DNA from: Palsa-504 sp963705835
GTDB taxonomy: Bacteria; Actinomycetota; Actinomycetes; Streptosporangiales; Streptosporangiaceae
Direction of reading: 5' to 3'
Assembly (NCBI GenBank): GCA_963705835.1
Contig: CAVPLC010000088.1
Span: 1 to 64,000, forward strand
Length of the DNA: 64,000 nt
Each line of letters starts with the position of its first letter. The first letter of the stretch is position 1. Positions 8,463 to 17,177 of this stretch are shown piece by piece. The notes beneath the pieces are model-generated. The model did no database searches and was not told the origin of the DNA. It was given only the letters and a program-made list of their open reading frames with translations. Both the position numbers and the translations under genes were made by a program.

Positions 8463-10058
8463 ATGGTGGATTTCGACTACGTCATCGTGGGCGCCGGAGC
8501 GGCCGGCTGTGTGCTGGCCGACCGGCTGTCTGCGGACCCCAAGAACCAGGTGCTGTTGCTGGAGTACGGCGGCCGTGACAAGAACCCGATGCTCTACGTC
8601 CCGAAGGGGTTCTATTTCACCCTCCGGCGGCAGCGCTACACCTACCACTACTCGACGCGGCCGGTCGGTCCCGATCGCAAGGTCGAGGATTGGACGCGCG
8701 GCAAGGGCCTGGGCGGTTCGACCGTCGTCAACGGGATGATGTGGATGCGTGGCGCGGCGGCCGACTGGGACGGCCTGGCCGCACGCGGCAACCCCGGGTG
8801 GACCTGGCAGCGCGCGCTGTCTGCCTACCGGGCGATGGAAGACCATAATCTCGGCGCCTCGGACATGCGCGGCGCCGGGGGCCCGCTCGGGGTGTCGGTG
8901 GTCGAAGAGGACGACGAGCTCGTCCAGGCTGTTCTCGCCTCCGCCCAGGACATGGGCTGGGAGCACGTCGCCGATGTCAACGCGCACGACAGCGAGCGCG
9001 TCGGGTTCTCCCCGTCGACCATCAGGCACGGCGTACGTACGAGCGCCTACAGCGCGTTCGTCCGCCCGGTCCGCCGGCGCCGTAACCTCACCGTGGCCAC
9101 CCGGGCCCGGGTCGGCTACCTGCTGTTCGACGGCAGCCGTGTGGCCGGCGTGCGTGCCATGACGGGCGGGCGGGCGGTGGACTACCGCGCCCGCAAGGAG
9201 GTGATCCTCAGCACCGGCACGGTGGAGACCCCGCTGCTGCTCGAGCGCTCCGGCATCGGCCGTCCCGAGGTCTTGCGCCGGGCCGGCGTGGACGTGCGGG
9301 TCGAAAGCCCCAACGTCGGGGAGAGGGTCATCGAGCAGCGCATGGTGAGCATGCAGGTCCGGGTCAAGGGGAACGTCGGCCCCACCCAGCAGCTCAACAC
9401 CCTGCCCAAAGACGCGTGGCAGGGGTTCAAGTACCTGTTCACCCGCAGCGGGCCCATCGCCACGAGCGGTTACGACTTGGTCTGCCAGTTCAAGTCCTCA
9501 CCCGACCTGGACCGCCCCGACATCCAGGGCCTGTTCGTGCCGATGGCGCTCGACCCCAGCGGCGGGGGCCTGAAGCTGGCCAAGCATTCCGGCGTCATGT
9601 TCGCGGGTTACCAGATGCGCCCCACCACGACCAGCTCGGTCCACCTCGGCGGCCCGCAGCCGGAGAACCCGCCCGTCATCGATGCGCATTTCCTCGAACA
9701 CGACGCCGACCGCAAGGCCACCGCGCCGGTGCTCGGCATCGCCCGCGAGGTATTCGCCAAGGGCCCGCTGGCCGACTACGTGGCCGGCGAGGACTTCCCG
9801 GGGCCGGCTGTCTCCAGCCCCGGCGACGTGGTGCGCTACGCCCTCAACACCGGCTCGGGCATCTACCACGCCGTCGGCGCCAGCGCCATGGGACCGCAGG
9901 CTGATGATGTCGTCGACCCCCAGCTGCGTGTCCGCGGCGTCACCGGGTTGCGCGTCGTCGACGCCTCCGTCCTTCCCCTCCAACTCGCCGGCAACACCCA
10001 GGCCCCCACGATGGCGGTCGCCTGGATCGCCGCCGACCTCATCCGCGAAGATTCATAG
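8463..10058 (+). CDS. GMC-family FAD-dependent oxidoreductase (choline dehydrogenase-like)
   Basis: The 531-aa protein has the FAD-binding GAGAAG motif at residues 10-15 and a GGSTVVNGMMWMRG segment typical of GMC signature 1. It has an active-site His near HAVGASAMG and ends LRVRGVTGLRVVDASVLP ... GNTQAPTMAVA, the standard GMC C-terminus. Such enzymes oxidise alcohols or related substrates using FAD; the acceptor and substrate cannot be read from sequence. The start at 8463 is preferred over an upstream GTG in the same frame because of the GAGGG site and the family N-terminus. Length is normal. It appears to be a single-gene unit. Confidence 0.9.
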   Translation: MVDFDYVIVGAGAAGCVLADRLSADPKNQVLLLEYGGRDKNPMLYVPKGFYFTLRRQRYTYHYSTRPVGPDRKVEDWTRGKGLGGSTVVNGMMWMRGAAADWDGLAARGNPGWTWQRALSAYRAMEDHNLGASDMRGAGGPLGVSVVEEDDELVQAVLASAQDMGWEHVADVNAHDSERVGFSPSTIRHGVRTSAYSAFVRPVRRRRNLTVATRARVGYLLFDGSRVAGVRAMTGGRAVDYRARKEVILSTGTVETPLLLERSGIGRPEVLRRAGVDVRVESPNVGERVIEQRMVSMQVRVKGNVGPTQQLNTLPKDAWQGFKYLFTRSGPIATSGYDLVCQFKSSPDLDRPDIQGLFVPMALDPSGGGLKLAKHSGVMFAGYQMRPTTTSSVHLGGPQPENPPVIDAHFLEHDADRKATAPVLGIAREVFAKGPLADYVAGEDFPGPAVSSPGDVVRYALNTGSGIYHAVGASAMGPQADDVVDPQLRVRGVTGLRVVDASVLPLQLAGNTQAPTMAVAWIAADLIREDS

Positions 10059-10298
10059 TTACGATCCGCGGGGAATGTCCTGCCTGCTCTCTTGCCGCCA
10101 GTTCTGGCCGAGTTCGGAGTCGTGGAGCCTGCGCAGCACGTGCGCGTAATGGTCCAGCCGGTCCGCGGCATGCCGCATCTCGTTGAAATCGTGACCGCTG
10201 TCGCGGGCGGGTGTTTTCTCCTCGGCTCGCTTACGGACGATTTGCAGCTCTTCCCGGCTCAACTCCGCGACCATCTCCAGCGCTTCCTCGAGGTTCAC
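10059..10298 (-). CDS. Small hydrophilic helical protein, unknown
   Basis: This 79-aa frame starts at a GTG with AAGAAAGAG upstream. The sequence begins MNLEEALEMVAELSREELQI and is rich in charged, helix-forming residues, with no Cys and no membrane segment. It abuts the end of the GMC gene, convergent with it. No family was recognised. The coding signal is reasonable, because the stop and start fit between neighbours with little waste. Confidence 0.5.
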   Translation of the reverse strand: MNLEEALEMVAELSREELQIVRKRAEEKTPARDSGHDFNEMRHAADRLDHYAHVLRRLHDSELGQNWRQESRQDIPRGS

Positions 10299-10339
10299 CG
10301 CATTCTCTTTCTTCCGGTTACCGGTTATCCCCGCCCAGA

Positions 10340-10999
10340 CTAGGACTCCAGGTACCGCACGGCGGCGATGACGCGGCGGTTGTCGTTGTCGTCGGGGGCC
10401 AGGCCGAGCTTGTCGAAGATGTTCGCGACGTGCTTCTCCACGACCTTCGGGGAGATGAACAGCGTCCCGGCGATGGCGGCGTTGGAGCGGCCCTGGGCGA
10501 TGAGCGAGAGCACCTCCCGCTCCCGCGGGGTCAGCGCGGCCAGGGTGTCACCGCGGCGGCTGGCGGTCAGCAGCTGGCGGACGACCTCGGGATCGAGCAC
10601 GGTGCCGCCGCGGGCGACCCGGGTGATCGCGTCGATGAAGTCGCTGACGTCGGCGACCCGGTCCTTGAGCAGGTAGCCGACCCCGCCCGGGGCCGCGGCG
10701 AGCAGTTCCGCCGCGGACTGGGTCTCGATGTACTGGGAGAACACCAGCACGCCGACGCCGGGATGGTCGCTGCGGATGGCCTGGGCGGCGCGCAGGCCCT
10801 CGTCGGTGTGGGTGGGCGGCATGCGCACGTCGACGATGGCCACGTCGGGCTGATGCTCCTCGACGGCCCGGCGCAGCGCCTCGGCGTCGGCCACCGCGGC
10901 CACTACGTCGTGGCCGCGGCGGGTCAGGGTCTGGGTCAGCCCGTCCCGCATGATGGCGGCGTCTTCGGCGATCACGATGCGCAGCGAGGTGTCGGTCAT
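10340..10999 (-). CDS. NarL/LuxR-family response regulator
   Basis: The 219-aa protein has a receiver domain with the acidic pair in IAEDAA, phosphoacceptor Asp57 in VAIVDVRMPP and Lys in GYLLKDR. It ends in a LuxR HTH (LTPREREVLSLIAQGRSNAAI). Its ATG overlaps the stop of the histidine kinase gene (ATGA), marking it as that kinase's partner. It closes a four-gene minus-strand operon with an ABC transporter, and probably controls the transporter in response to a membrane signal or drug. A repeated motif upstream of the operon (14189-14226) is one possible binding site, which is inference only. Confidence 0.92.
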   Translation of the reverse strand: MTDTSLRIVIAEDAAIMRDGLTQTLTRRGHDVVAAVADAEALRRAVEEHQPDVAIVDVRMPPTHTDEGLRAAQAIRSDHPGVGVLVFSQYIETQSAAELLAAAPGGVGYLLKDRVADVSDFIDAITRVARGGTVLDPEVVRQLLTASRRGDTLAALTPREREVLSLIAQGRSNAAIAGTLFISPKVVEKHVANIFDKLGLAPDDNDNRRVIAAVRYLES

Positions 11000-12225
11000 C
11001 AGGCGTGCCTCGGCAATTCGATGGTGACGGTGGTGGGGCCGCCGGCCGGGCTGTCGACCTCGAGCCGGCCGTCGACGGTCTGCACGCGCTCGCGCAGCCC
11101 GGCCAGGCCGCCGCCGGGGACCAGGCGGGCGCCGCCGGACCCGTCGTCGGCCACCGACATGACCAGCCCGGAGTCCTGCTCGCGCAGGCCGATCGTGACG
11201 CGGCCCGCGCCGCTGTGCTTGGTCGCGTTGGCCAGCAGCTCGGCCGCGCAGAAGTACGCCATGGCCTCGATGGCGGGCGAGGGCCGTTCGGTGACGGCGA
11301 CGGTCAGGCCGACCGGGATCGCGCTGGTCCCGGCCAGGATGCCCAGGGCCGGGCCGAGGCCGCGGTCGAGCACCGGCGGGTGGATGCCGCGGGCGAGATC
11401 CCGCAGCTCGGCCAGGGTGTCCTTGGCGTTCTGGTGGGCCGCGCCGGCCAGCGCGAGCGTGCGGTCATCGCCGGCCTGCTCCAGGTTCTCCTTGATCTCG
11501 CCCAGGGTCATGGCCAGCGCGGCCAGCCGGACCTGGGCCCCGTCGTGCAGGTCGCGCTCGATCCTGCGCAGCCGGGCGGCCGACTCGTCGACCGCGCGGG
11601 CCCGCTGTTCCTGCAGTACGCGGGCGCGCTCGGCGGCTTCCAGCCGGGCGGCGCGTTCCTCCAGCGAGGCGTAGTAGGCGCGACGGTACCGGTAGGCGAC
11701 CGAATCGCCGAGCACCCACGCGGTCAGCGTCACGCCGCCGAGCCCGGCGGCCGCCCCGAACAGGGCGCCGGCTGGATGGGCCGTGTGGGCCGGCGACCAG
11801 CGGGCGATGGCCACCACCGAGCCGAGCAGGCAGACCGCCAGCCCGGCGAGGGAGACCGGCCGGGGCCGGTACGCGGCCAGGGTGTACAGCAGCACCACGA
11901 TGGCCAGGTCCGCGTTGGTCGGCTGCAGGGCGAAGACCGGTCCCGCGCCGCCGGTCTGCACGCCGAAGGCGATCTGGGCGGCCCCGATGACCGCCGCCGC
12001 GGTGAACGCCGCCACCGGGTACCGGCGGCGCGGTACCACGGTGGCGGAGACCAGGAAGGTGACCGCGAGGAAGACGCTCCGCGCGGCCGGGCCCGCCTGC
12101 CCGGCGACCACCTGGGGCACGCTGAAGCCGAACAGCACCACGGCCAGCAGGCCGTCCGCCTGCCACGGATGATCGCGCGTCCACGCTTTCACCTTGGCCA
12201 GCACCATCCAAGCGTAAGTGTTCAT
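10999..12225 (-). CDS. Two-component sensor histidine kinase (HisKA_3 type)
   Basis: The 408-aa protein has an N-terminal membrane region of about five to six helices (residues 25-175), then a HisKA_3 domain with His227 in RIERDLHDGAQ, and an HATPase domain including AELLANATKHS and DDGSGGA. This type pairs with NarL-family regulators such as the coupled downstream gene. The short extracytoplasmic loops suggest intramembrane sensing, often linked to ABC exporters as in LiaS/DesK-like systems. The stop overlaps the response regulator start, and the start overlaps the permease end. Confidence 0.9.
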   Translation of the reverse strand: MNTYAWMVLAKVKAWTRDHPWQADGLLAVVLFGFSVPQVVAGQAGPAARSVFLAVTFLVSATVVPRRRYPVAAFTAAAVIGAAQIAFGVQTGGAGPVFALQPTNADLAIVVLLYTLAAYRPRPVSLAGLAVCLLGSVVAIARWSPAHTAHPAGALFGAAAGLGGVTLTAWVLGDSVAYRYRRAYYASLEERAARLEAAERARVLQEQRARAVDESAARLRRIERDLHDGAQVRLAALAMTLGEIKENLEQAGDDRTLALAGAAHQNAKDTLAELRDLARGIHPPVLDRGLGPALGILAGTSAIPVGLTVAVTERPSPAIEAMAYFCAAELLANATKHSGAGRVTIGLREQDSGLVMSVADDGSGGARLVPGGGLAGLRERVQTVDGRLEVDSPAGGPTTVTIELPRHA

Positions 12226-13059
12226 GCATCGCGGCGGCTGAAGGCGACCGCGCCGGCGGCCAGCAGGATCACCGCGTAGCCGGCGAACACGGCGAGCTCG
12301 CCCCAGGCCGAGAACGTATGCGGGATCTGCCCCCCGATGGTGGCGGTCATCGAGTTGAGGGAGTCACCGCCCGGCACCCACCGGATCAGGTCGTTGTGCA
12401 GGAAGACGGGCAGCGTCCTGATGAGTTCGGACACCAGCACGAGGCATCCGAAGGCGAGGGTCAACGCGCCCGCGGTGTTCCGCACCAGGGCGCCGATGCC
12501 GAAGGCCAACAGGCCGCAGACCTCGACGAACAGCGCGGTGACGATCAGCGATCGCAGCACGCCCGGCTGGGACAGGGACATGGCCACGTGGGTGCTGCTC
12601 AGCAGCATCCGGCCCAGGAAGAACGTGACGAAGCTGGTCGCGAACGACACGACCGTGCTGACCGCGGCGAACACGGCCGCCTTGGCGGCGTAGAGCGTCC
12701 CGCGCCGCGGCATCACGGTCAGCGACGTGCGGATCAGCCCGGTCGAGTACTCCGAGGTGATCATCAGCGCGCCGAGCACCACGATGACGAGCTGGCCGAG
12801 CAGGGCCAAGCCCGAGGATGGTGTTCTGGGTGGCGTCGAAGCCGGCCCGGGCCTGGGCGGACATGCCCGGCCACTGGTGCACGGTGCCCAGGCAGTAGGC
12901 GACGCACCAGGCGATGCTAGCCAGCACCAGCACGAACAAGGTCCAGTAGGTCGAGCGGACCGAGCGGATCTTGGTGAACTCCGAGCCGATCGTGCGCGCC
13001 AGCGCGGTGCCGCGGCCTGGCAGGGCGGGGATTGGAGTAGCGATGCCGAGCGAGGTCAT
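12222..13059 (-). pseudogene. ABC transporter permease, frameshifted
   Basis: Translation starts at 13059 (MTSLGIATPIPALPGRG), overlapping the ATPase stop. It runs through a first membrane helix (TYWTLFVLVLASIAWCVAY) to TQNTILGLG. The rest continues in another frame from about 12809 as LALLGQLVIVVLGALMITSEY, with four more hydrophobic segments ending in AVILLAAGAVAFSRRDA. One surplus base at about 12808-12809 explains the break. Corrected, it is about 278 aa with six helices, an ABC-2 type permease. It is likely functional if the indel is an error, since its operon partners are intact. Confidence 0.8.
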
Positions 13060-13997
13060 GACGGGTCTCCTATGAGTTCGGCGCGGTATTCCACGCTGTC
13101 GGCGGTCAGTTCCATGAAGGCGTGCTCGAGCGAGGCCCGGGTCGCGGCGAGGTGGTACAGCCGGATGCCGTGAGCGAAGGCCAGGTCGGACACCTGGTCC
13201 TCGGTCAGGCCGCGGATCTCGAACTCCCGGCCGCCGGCGGGCGCGAGAGGGCCGCCCGAGGGTGAGAAGGTGCCGCCCCCGGCCGCGACGACCCGGGACA
13301 GGGCGTCGGGCTGCGGGGTCCGGACCAGGACGGCCTGACCGGAGCCGCGGGTGATGAACTCGGCCATGCCGCAGTCGGCGATGAGCCGGCCGCGCCCGAT
13401 GACCAGCAGGTGGTCGGCGGTGTACTCCATCTCCGACATCAGGTGGCTGGACACGAGCACGGTGCGGCCCTCGGCGGCCAGCGACCGCATCAGGGTGCGG
13501 ATCCACAGGATCCCTTCCGGGTCGAGCCCGTTGACCGGCTCGTCGAACATCAGGATCTGCGGGTCGCCGAGCAGCGCCGCGGCGATGCCGAGCCGCTGGC
13601 GCATGCCGAGCGAGAACCCCTTGGACCGCTTGCCGGCCACGTCGGTCAGCCCGACGATGCCGAGCACCTCGTCCACCCGGCGGCGGCCGATGCCGTTGGT
13701 CTGGGCCAGGGCGAGCAGGTGGTTGCGGGCGGTGCGGCCGCCGTGCACCGCCCCGGCGTCCAGCAGCGCGCCGACCTCGTGCATCGGGCTGGGCAGCTGG
13801 GCGTACGGCTTGCCGTTGATGGTGACGGTCCCGGCGGACGGGTAGTCCAGACCGAGGATCAGCCTCATCGTGGTGGTCTTGCCCGCCCCGTTCGGGCCGA
13901 GGAACCCGGTCACAAGACCGGGGCGGATCGTGAAGGTGAGGTCGTTGACCGCTGCGGTGGAACCGTAGCGCTTGACGAGCCCCCGTGCCTCAATCAT
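13056..13997 (-). CDS. ABC transporter ATP-binding protein (drug/lantibiotic export type)
   Basis: The 313-aa ATPase has Walker A GPNGAGKTT, signature SLGMRQRLGIA, Walker B ILMFDEPVNGLDP and the H-loop SSHLMSEM. A C-terminal extension of about 90 aa is typical of the DrrA/NatA group. The start at 13997 is chosen for the GGAGGATTCGGAG ribosome site, although the frame extends upstream. It is the first gene of the ATPase-permease-kinase-regulator operon and would power export of a lipid-like or antibiotic substrate. Confidence 0.92.
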   Translation of the reverse strand: MIEARGLVKRYGSTAAVNDLTFTIRPGLVTGFLGPNGAGKTTTMRLILGLDYPSAGTVTINGKPYAQLPSPMHEVGALLDAGAVHGGRTARNHLLALAQTNGIGRRRVDEVLGIVGLTDVAGKRSKGFSLGMRQRLGIAAALLGDPQILMFDEPVNGLDPEGILWIRTLMRSLAAEGRTVLVSSHLMSEMEYTADHLLVIGRGRLIADCGMAEFITRGSGQAVLVRTPQPDALSRVVAAGGGTFSPSGGPLAPAGGREFEIRGLTEDQVSDLAFAHGIRLYHLAATRASLEHAFMELTADSVEYRAELIGDPS

Positions 13998-14118
13998 CTC
14001 CGAATCCTCCCTGCGTAGCGTCATGGCTTCGGTAAAGACGCTACGGATCGCGGCTGGCGGGCGGCAGCAGACTGTCACCCATCTTCGGCTGGGGGATATC
14101 CCCTAGGCACGCACCGAT

Positions 14119-14156
14119 GCCCGTTCGGAATAAAAAAGAATTTCGACCGAACGGGC
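14119..14156. repeat. Intergenic inverted repeat, GCCCGTTCGG family, copy 2
   Basis: This is a perfect 10-bp inverted repeat, GCCCGTTCGG (14119-14128) and CCGAACGGGC (14147-14156), around an 18-bp A-rich spacer. With copy 1 it shares the A-rich tract and GAATTTC. The outer flank on the minus strand reads GTGCACCACC. It lies 122 bp upstream of the ABC ATPase start. Confidence 0.8.
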
Positions 14157-14188
14157 GGTGGTGCACCGGCCCGGCCACGTGCGTGCAT

Positions 14189-14226
14189 GGTCCCTGTGGG
14201 CCACCGGGACCGATAGAAGGGCCCGG
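14189..14226. promoter_or_regulatory. GGGACCGATAGAAGGGCCC motif, shared with 35394-35431
   Basis: About 30 of 38 positions match a second site at 35394-35431, by eye. The core GGGACCGATAGAAGGGCCC is preceded by CCTGTGGGCCACC. The GGGxCC half-sites recall DosR/OsdR-type boxes of actinobacteria, but no such regulator was identified here. The site is about 190 bp upstream of the ABC transporter operon. Confidence 0.4.
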
Positions 14227-14261
14227 GGGACCACGGGGCCCGGCGGGGTCCAGGAGCCGGG

Positions 14262-14958
14262 TCAGGCGTCGTGGAAGACCAGGCCCAGGGTGTGGCGGTG
14301 GCCGGAGCGGACGGTGCTGACGCCGTGGCGGACCGGGGCGGCGGACCAGCCGCGCGCGGTGCGCAGCGGGCGGTCGCGGGTGGTGAAGATCAGGCCGTGG
14401 CCCTGCTCGAGCACGGTGGCGGTGCCGCGGGACTGGGCGCGGGGGCGCTGCTCGACCAGCAGGAACTCACCTCCGGTGTAGTCGGTGCCGTATTCGTCCA
14501 GGGCGATGACGACCTGCAGCGGGAACACCAGGTCACCGAACAGGTCGCGGTGCAGGGCGTTCCAGTCCCCGGCCTGGTAGCGCAGCAGGATCTGGGCGCT
14601 CTTGGACTGCCCGCCACGGTGGCACATCTCCAGCCACTCCGCCAGCGTGTCGGGCCAGGGGGCGGGGCGGCCGAGGCGTTCGGCCCAGGCGCGGGCGATG
14701 ACCAGCAGGTGCGGGTAGAACGCCTCGCGCAGGACGCGGACGGGTTCGGGCAGGTCGTGGGTGAAGTAGCGGTACTGGCCGGAGCCGAAGCGGTACCGTG
14801 GCCATGTCGATGGTGGCCCGGAACAGCTCGGGACGGTCGTACAGGCCGGCCAGTTCCTTGCACTCGACCGGGGTGAGGAGCGGCGGGGTGCGGGCGCAGC
14901 CGACGGCGTCGAGGTCGCCGGCTGCCGCCCGCCAGTCCGCCTGGTCCAGACCGATCAC
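14262..14958 (-). pseudogene. 2OG-Fe(II) dioxygenase (AlkB-like repair candidate), frameshifted
   Basis: Translation starts at GTG 14958 (overlap GTGA with ogt) and reads LTPVECKELAGLYD and RATIDMA. It then needs one base removed near 14796-14803 to continue as RYRFGSGQYRYF, and on to WNALHRDLFGDLVFPLQVV (HxD iron ligands) and the distal His/Arg region HTLGLVFHDA. The corrected length is about 231 aa. The fold and its partnership with ogt suggest oxidative dealkylation of DNA or RNA. A non-repair 2OG oxygenase is possible, since this subgroup is not the classical AlkB. Confidence 0.75.
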
Positions 14959-15470
14959 CAGGGGTCCCCGGTGAGCATGGGCGCCAGGGCGCCCTCGTGG
15001 ATCAGGAGCCGCTCCTTGCGGTCGGTTCCCGCGGCGTAGCCGCGCATCGTGCCGTCCGCGCCGATGACCCGGTGGCACGGGCGGATGATCAGCAGCGGGT
15101 TGGCGGCGATCGCGGCGCCGAGGGCCTGGATCCGGTCGCGCGGGACGCCGAGGTATCCGGCGAGCTCGCCGTAGGTGATCGTGGTGCCGTAGCGGATGGT
15201 GTCCAGCGCCTGCCAGACCCGCTGCTGGAACTGCGTGCCGCGCGGCGCCAGGTGGAGGTGGAAGCTGGTCAGCTCGCCCGCGAAGTACGCTTCGAGCTGG
15301 CTGATCACCCGGCCGAACGCCTCGGGATCGCGGCGCCAGCCGGGCTGGGGCTCTGGCGCGTTGCGCTGGCCGGGCAGCGACACGGAGGTGAGGGCGACGC
15401 CGTCCGCGGTGTCCTCGCCGACCAGGAGGAGCTCCCCTACTGGGCTGTCGAATGTCGTGTAGCTTGTCAT
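14955..15470 (-). CDS. ogt: Methylated-DNA-protein cysteine methyltransferase
   Basis: The 171-aa protein has the alkyl-acceptor motif PCHRVIG with Cys132, the upstream helix-turn-helix TYGELAGYLGVPRD and the GGYAAG-like loop (GYAAGTDRKERLL). It removes O6-alkyl groups from guanine in a suicide reaction. The N-terminal domain is short and lacks the Ada DNA-binding part, matching Ogt/MGMT. It is translationally coupled to the 2OG oxygenase, so the two form an alkylation-damage unit. Confidence 0.93.
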   Translation of the reverse strand: MTSYTTFDSPVGELLLVGEDTADGVALTSVSLPGQRNAPEPQPGWRRDPEAFGRVISQLEAYFAGELTSFHLHLAPRGTQFQQRVWQALDTIRYGTTITYGELAGYLGVPRDRIQALGAAIAANPLLIIRPCHRVIGADGTMRGYAAGTDRKERLLIHEGALAPMLTGDPW

Positions 15471-15538
15471 ACCCAGAAGCTATGCGGGCAGGATGGCCCG
15501 AGCTGGCGGATTTCGGACATCGCGATGAGGAGTGCCCC

Positions 15539-16549
15539 ATGCCGACGGCGAATGATCAGGTACGGCTGGCCGACCGCCCCTCCGGGCTGCCCAGGGCGGA
15601 CGACTGGGAGTTCACCAGCGAGGACGTGCCGGAGCCTGGTCCCGGGCAGTTCGTGGTGCGGGTCTCGCACCTGTCCATCGACCCGGCCATGCGCGGCTGG
15701 ATGAACGCGACCGCCTCCTACGTCCCGCCGGTCGACATCGGCGCCGTCATGCGGGCCGGCGGGGCCGGCCGGGTCACCGCGTCCGAGCATCCTGGGTTCG
15801 CCGTCGGCGACTACGTCTCCGGGATATTCGGCGTCCAGGACTACGCGATTTCGGACGGCCGGGGCGTGATGAAGCTGGACCTTTCTGTGGCCGACGTGCC
15901 GACGTGGCTCGGCGCGCTGGGCATGACCGGGCTGACCGCCTACTTCGCGCTGCTGGACACCGGGCGGCTCAAGGAGGGCGACACCGTGGTGGTCTCCGGC
16001 GCGGCCGGGGCGGTGGGCAGCGTGGCCGGGCAGATCGCCAAGATCAAGGGCTGCCGGGTCATCGGCATCGCGGGCGGGCCGGCCAAGTGCCGCACGGTGA
16101 CCGAGGAGTTCGGGTTCGACGCGTGCATCGACTACCGGGCGCCGAACCTGCGCCGGACGCTGCGCGAGTTCGCGCCGCGCGGGGTCGACGTGTACTTCGA
16201 CAACGTGGGCGGCGAGATCCTGGATCACGTGCTGACCTGCCTCGCGCGCGGGGCCAGGATCGTCATCTGCGGCGCGGTCTCCCAGTACAACGAGCAGCAG
16301 GTGCGCGGGCCGGCCAACTACATGATGCTGCTGGTGGCGCGGGCGTCCATGACCGGGATGCTGGTGTTCGACTACGCCGACCGGTACCCGGAGGCGACCG
16401 CCGAGCTGGCCGGCTGGTACCGCGACGGCAGGCTCGTCTCGCACGAGACCGTCGTGCGCGGCAGCGTACGCGACTTCCCGCGGACGCTGCTGATGCTGTT
16501 CGAGGGGGCGAACACCGGCAAGCTGGTGCTGGCGCTCGACGGGGGCTAG
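15539..16549 (+). CDS. NADP-dependent oxidoreductase, MDR superfamily (curA/prostaglandin reductase type)
   Basis: The 336-aa zinc-free MDR protein has the N-terminal GroES-like domain with DPAMRGWM and the Rossmann motif VSGAAGAVGSVAGQIAK. FDNVGGEILD and the C-terminal FEGANTGKLVLAL are typical of leukotriene B4 dehydrogenase/CurA-like enal reductases. It probably reduces the double bond of an alpha,beta-unsaturated carbonyl with NADPH. The start is set by GAGGAG before 15539. Its stop overlaps the stop of the convergent TetR gene through a shared CTAG. Confidence 0.9.
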   Translation: MPTANDQVRLADRPSGLPRADDWEFTSEDVPEPGPGQFVVRVSHLSIDPAMRGWMNATASYVPPVDIGAVMRAGGAGRVTASEHPGFAVGDYVSGIFGVQDYAISDGRGVMKLDLSVADVPTWLGALGMTGLTAYFALLDTGRLKEGDTVVVSGAAGAVGSVAGQIAKIKGCRVIGIAGGPAKCRTVTEEFGFDACIDYRAPNLRRTLREFAPRGVDVYFDNVGGEILDHVLTCLARGARIVICGAVSQYNEQQVRGPANYMMLLVARASMTGMLVFDYADRYPEATAELAGWYRDGRLVSHETVVRGSVRDFPRTLLMLFEGANTGKLVLALDGG

Positions 16550-17175
16550 CGCGTCGCGGGGGCCCGGTGGACCAGGTCCAGGCCGCGGAGCAGGGCCTCG
16601 ATGACCGTGACCGCGCGGCCGATGTCGGGTGCGCGGTCGGCGATCACGTCGCCGTACAGGAAACCGTCACTGACCCGGACGATCGCGAAGGCCAGCGTCG
16701 GGGCGTCCAGGCTGGCGTCGAACGCGCCGCGGCCGCGTTCGAGCTCGATGAGGTTCTCCAGCGCCTTCGCCATCCCCTGATGCACCGCGCTGCGGGTGCC
16801 GGTCATCAGGCGCAGCGCGGTCTCCGGGTCGGCCTCCAGGAACAGGCGGACCGGGCGGTCGGTGCCGATGGCGCGCAGCACGCCGCCGATCACCGCGGTC
16901 AGCCGGTCGGCCCCGGTCAGGTGGGCGCTGGCCCGCACCTGGTCGGCCAGCAGGCGGCGGGCCCGCCACCATAGCACCTGGTCCAGCAGCTGCTCCCGGT
17001 TGCCAGCCCGGCGGTACAAGGTGGCGCGGGCGACCCCGATGCGCCGCGCGAGCGACCGCATGTCCAGCCGCTGCCCGGCTACGAAGGTGTCTATGGCGGC
17101 GGCGAAGATCGGGCCCGGGACCATGGACGGCGGCTGGGTTCCCTCCGGCAGCACCCTGCGGACGTCGTCGGTCAT
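16546..17175 (-). CDS. TetR-family regulator, QsdR type
   Basis: The 209-aa protein has an N-terminal HTH (MRSLARRIGVARATLYRRAGNREQLLDQVL) and a helical ligand domain ending in HRAPATR. The spacing and residues match the QsdR subgroup of TetR regulators. It is the last gene of the minus-strand lipid operon, 2 bp after the WS/DGAT gene, so it likely controls that operon in response to an acyl ligand. This is inference from position. Confidence 0.85.
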   Translation of the reverse strand: MTDDVRRVLPEGTQPPSMVPGPIFAAAIDTFVAGQRLDMRSLARRIGVARATLYRRAGNREQLLDQVLWWRARRLLADQVRASAHLTGADRLTAVIGGVLRAIGTDRPVRLFLEADPETALRLMTGTRSAVHQGMAKALENLIELERGRGAFDASLDAPTLAFAIVRVSDGFLYGDVIADRAPDIGRAVTVIEALLRGLDLVHRAPATR

Positions 17176-17177
17176 GG

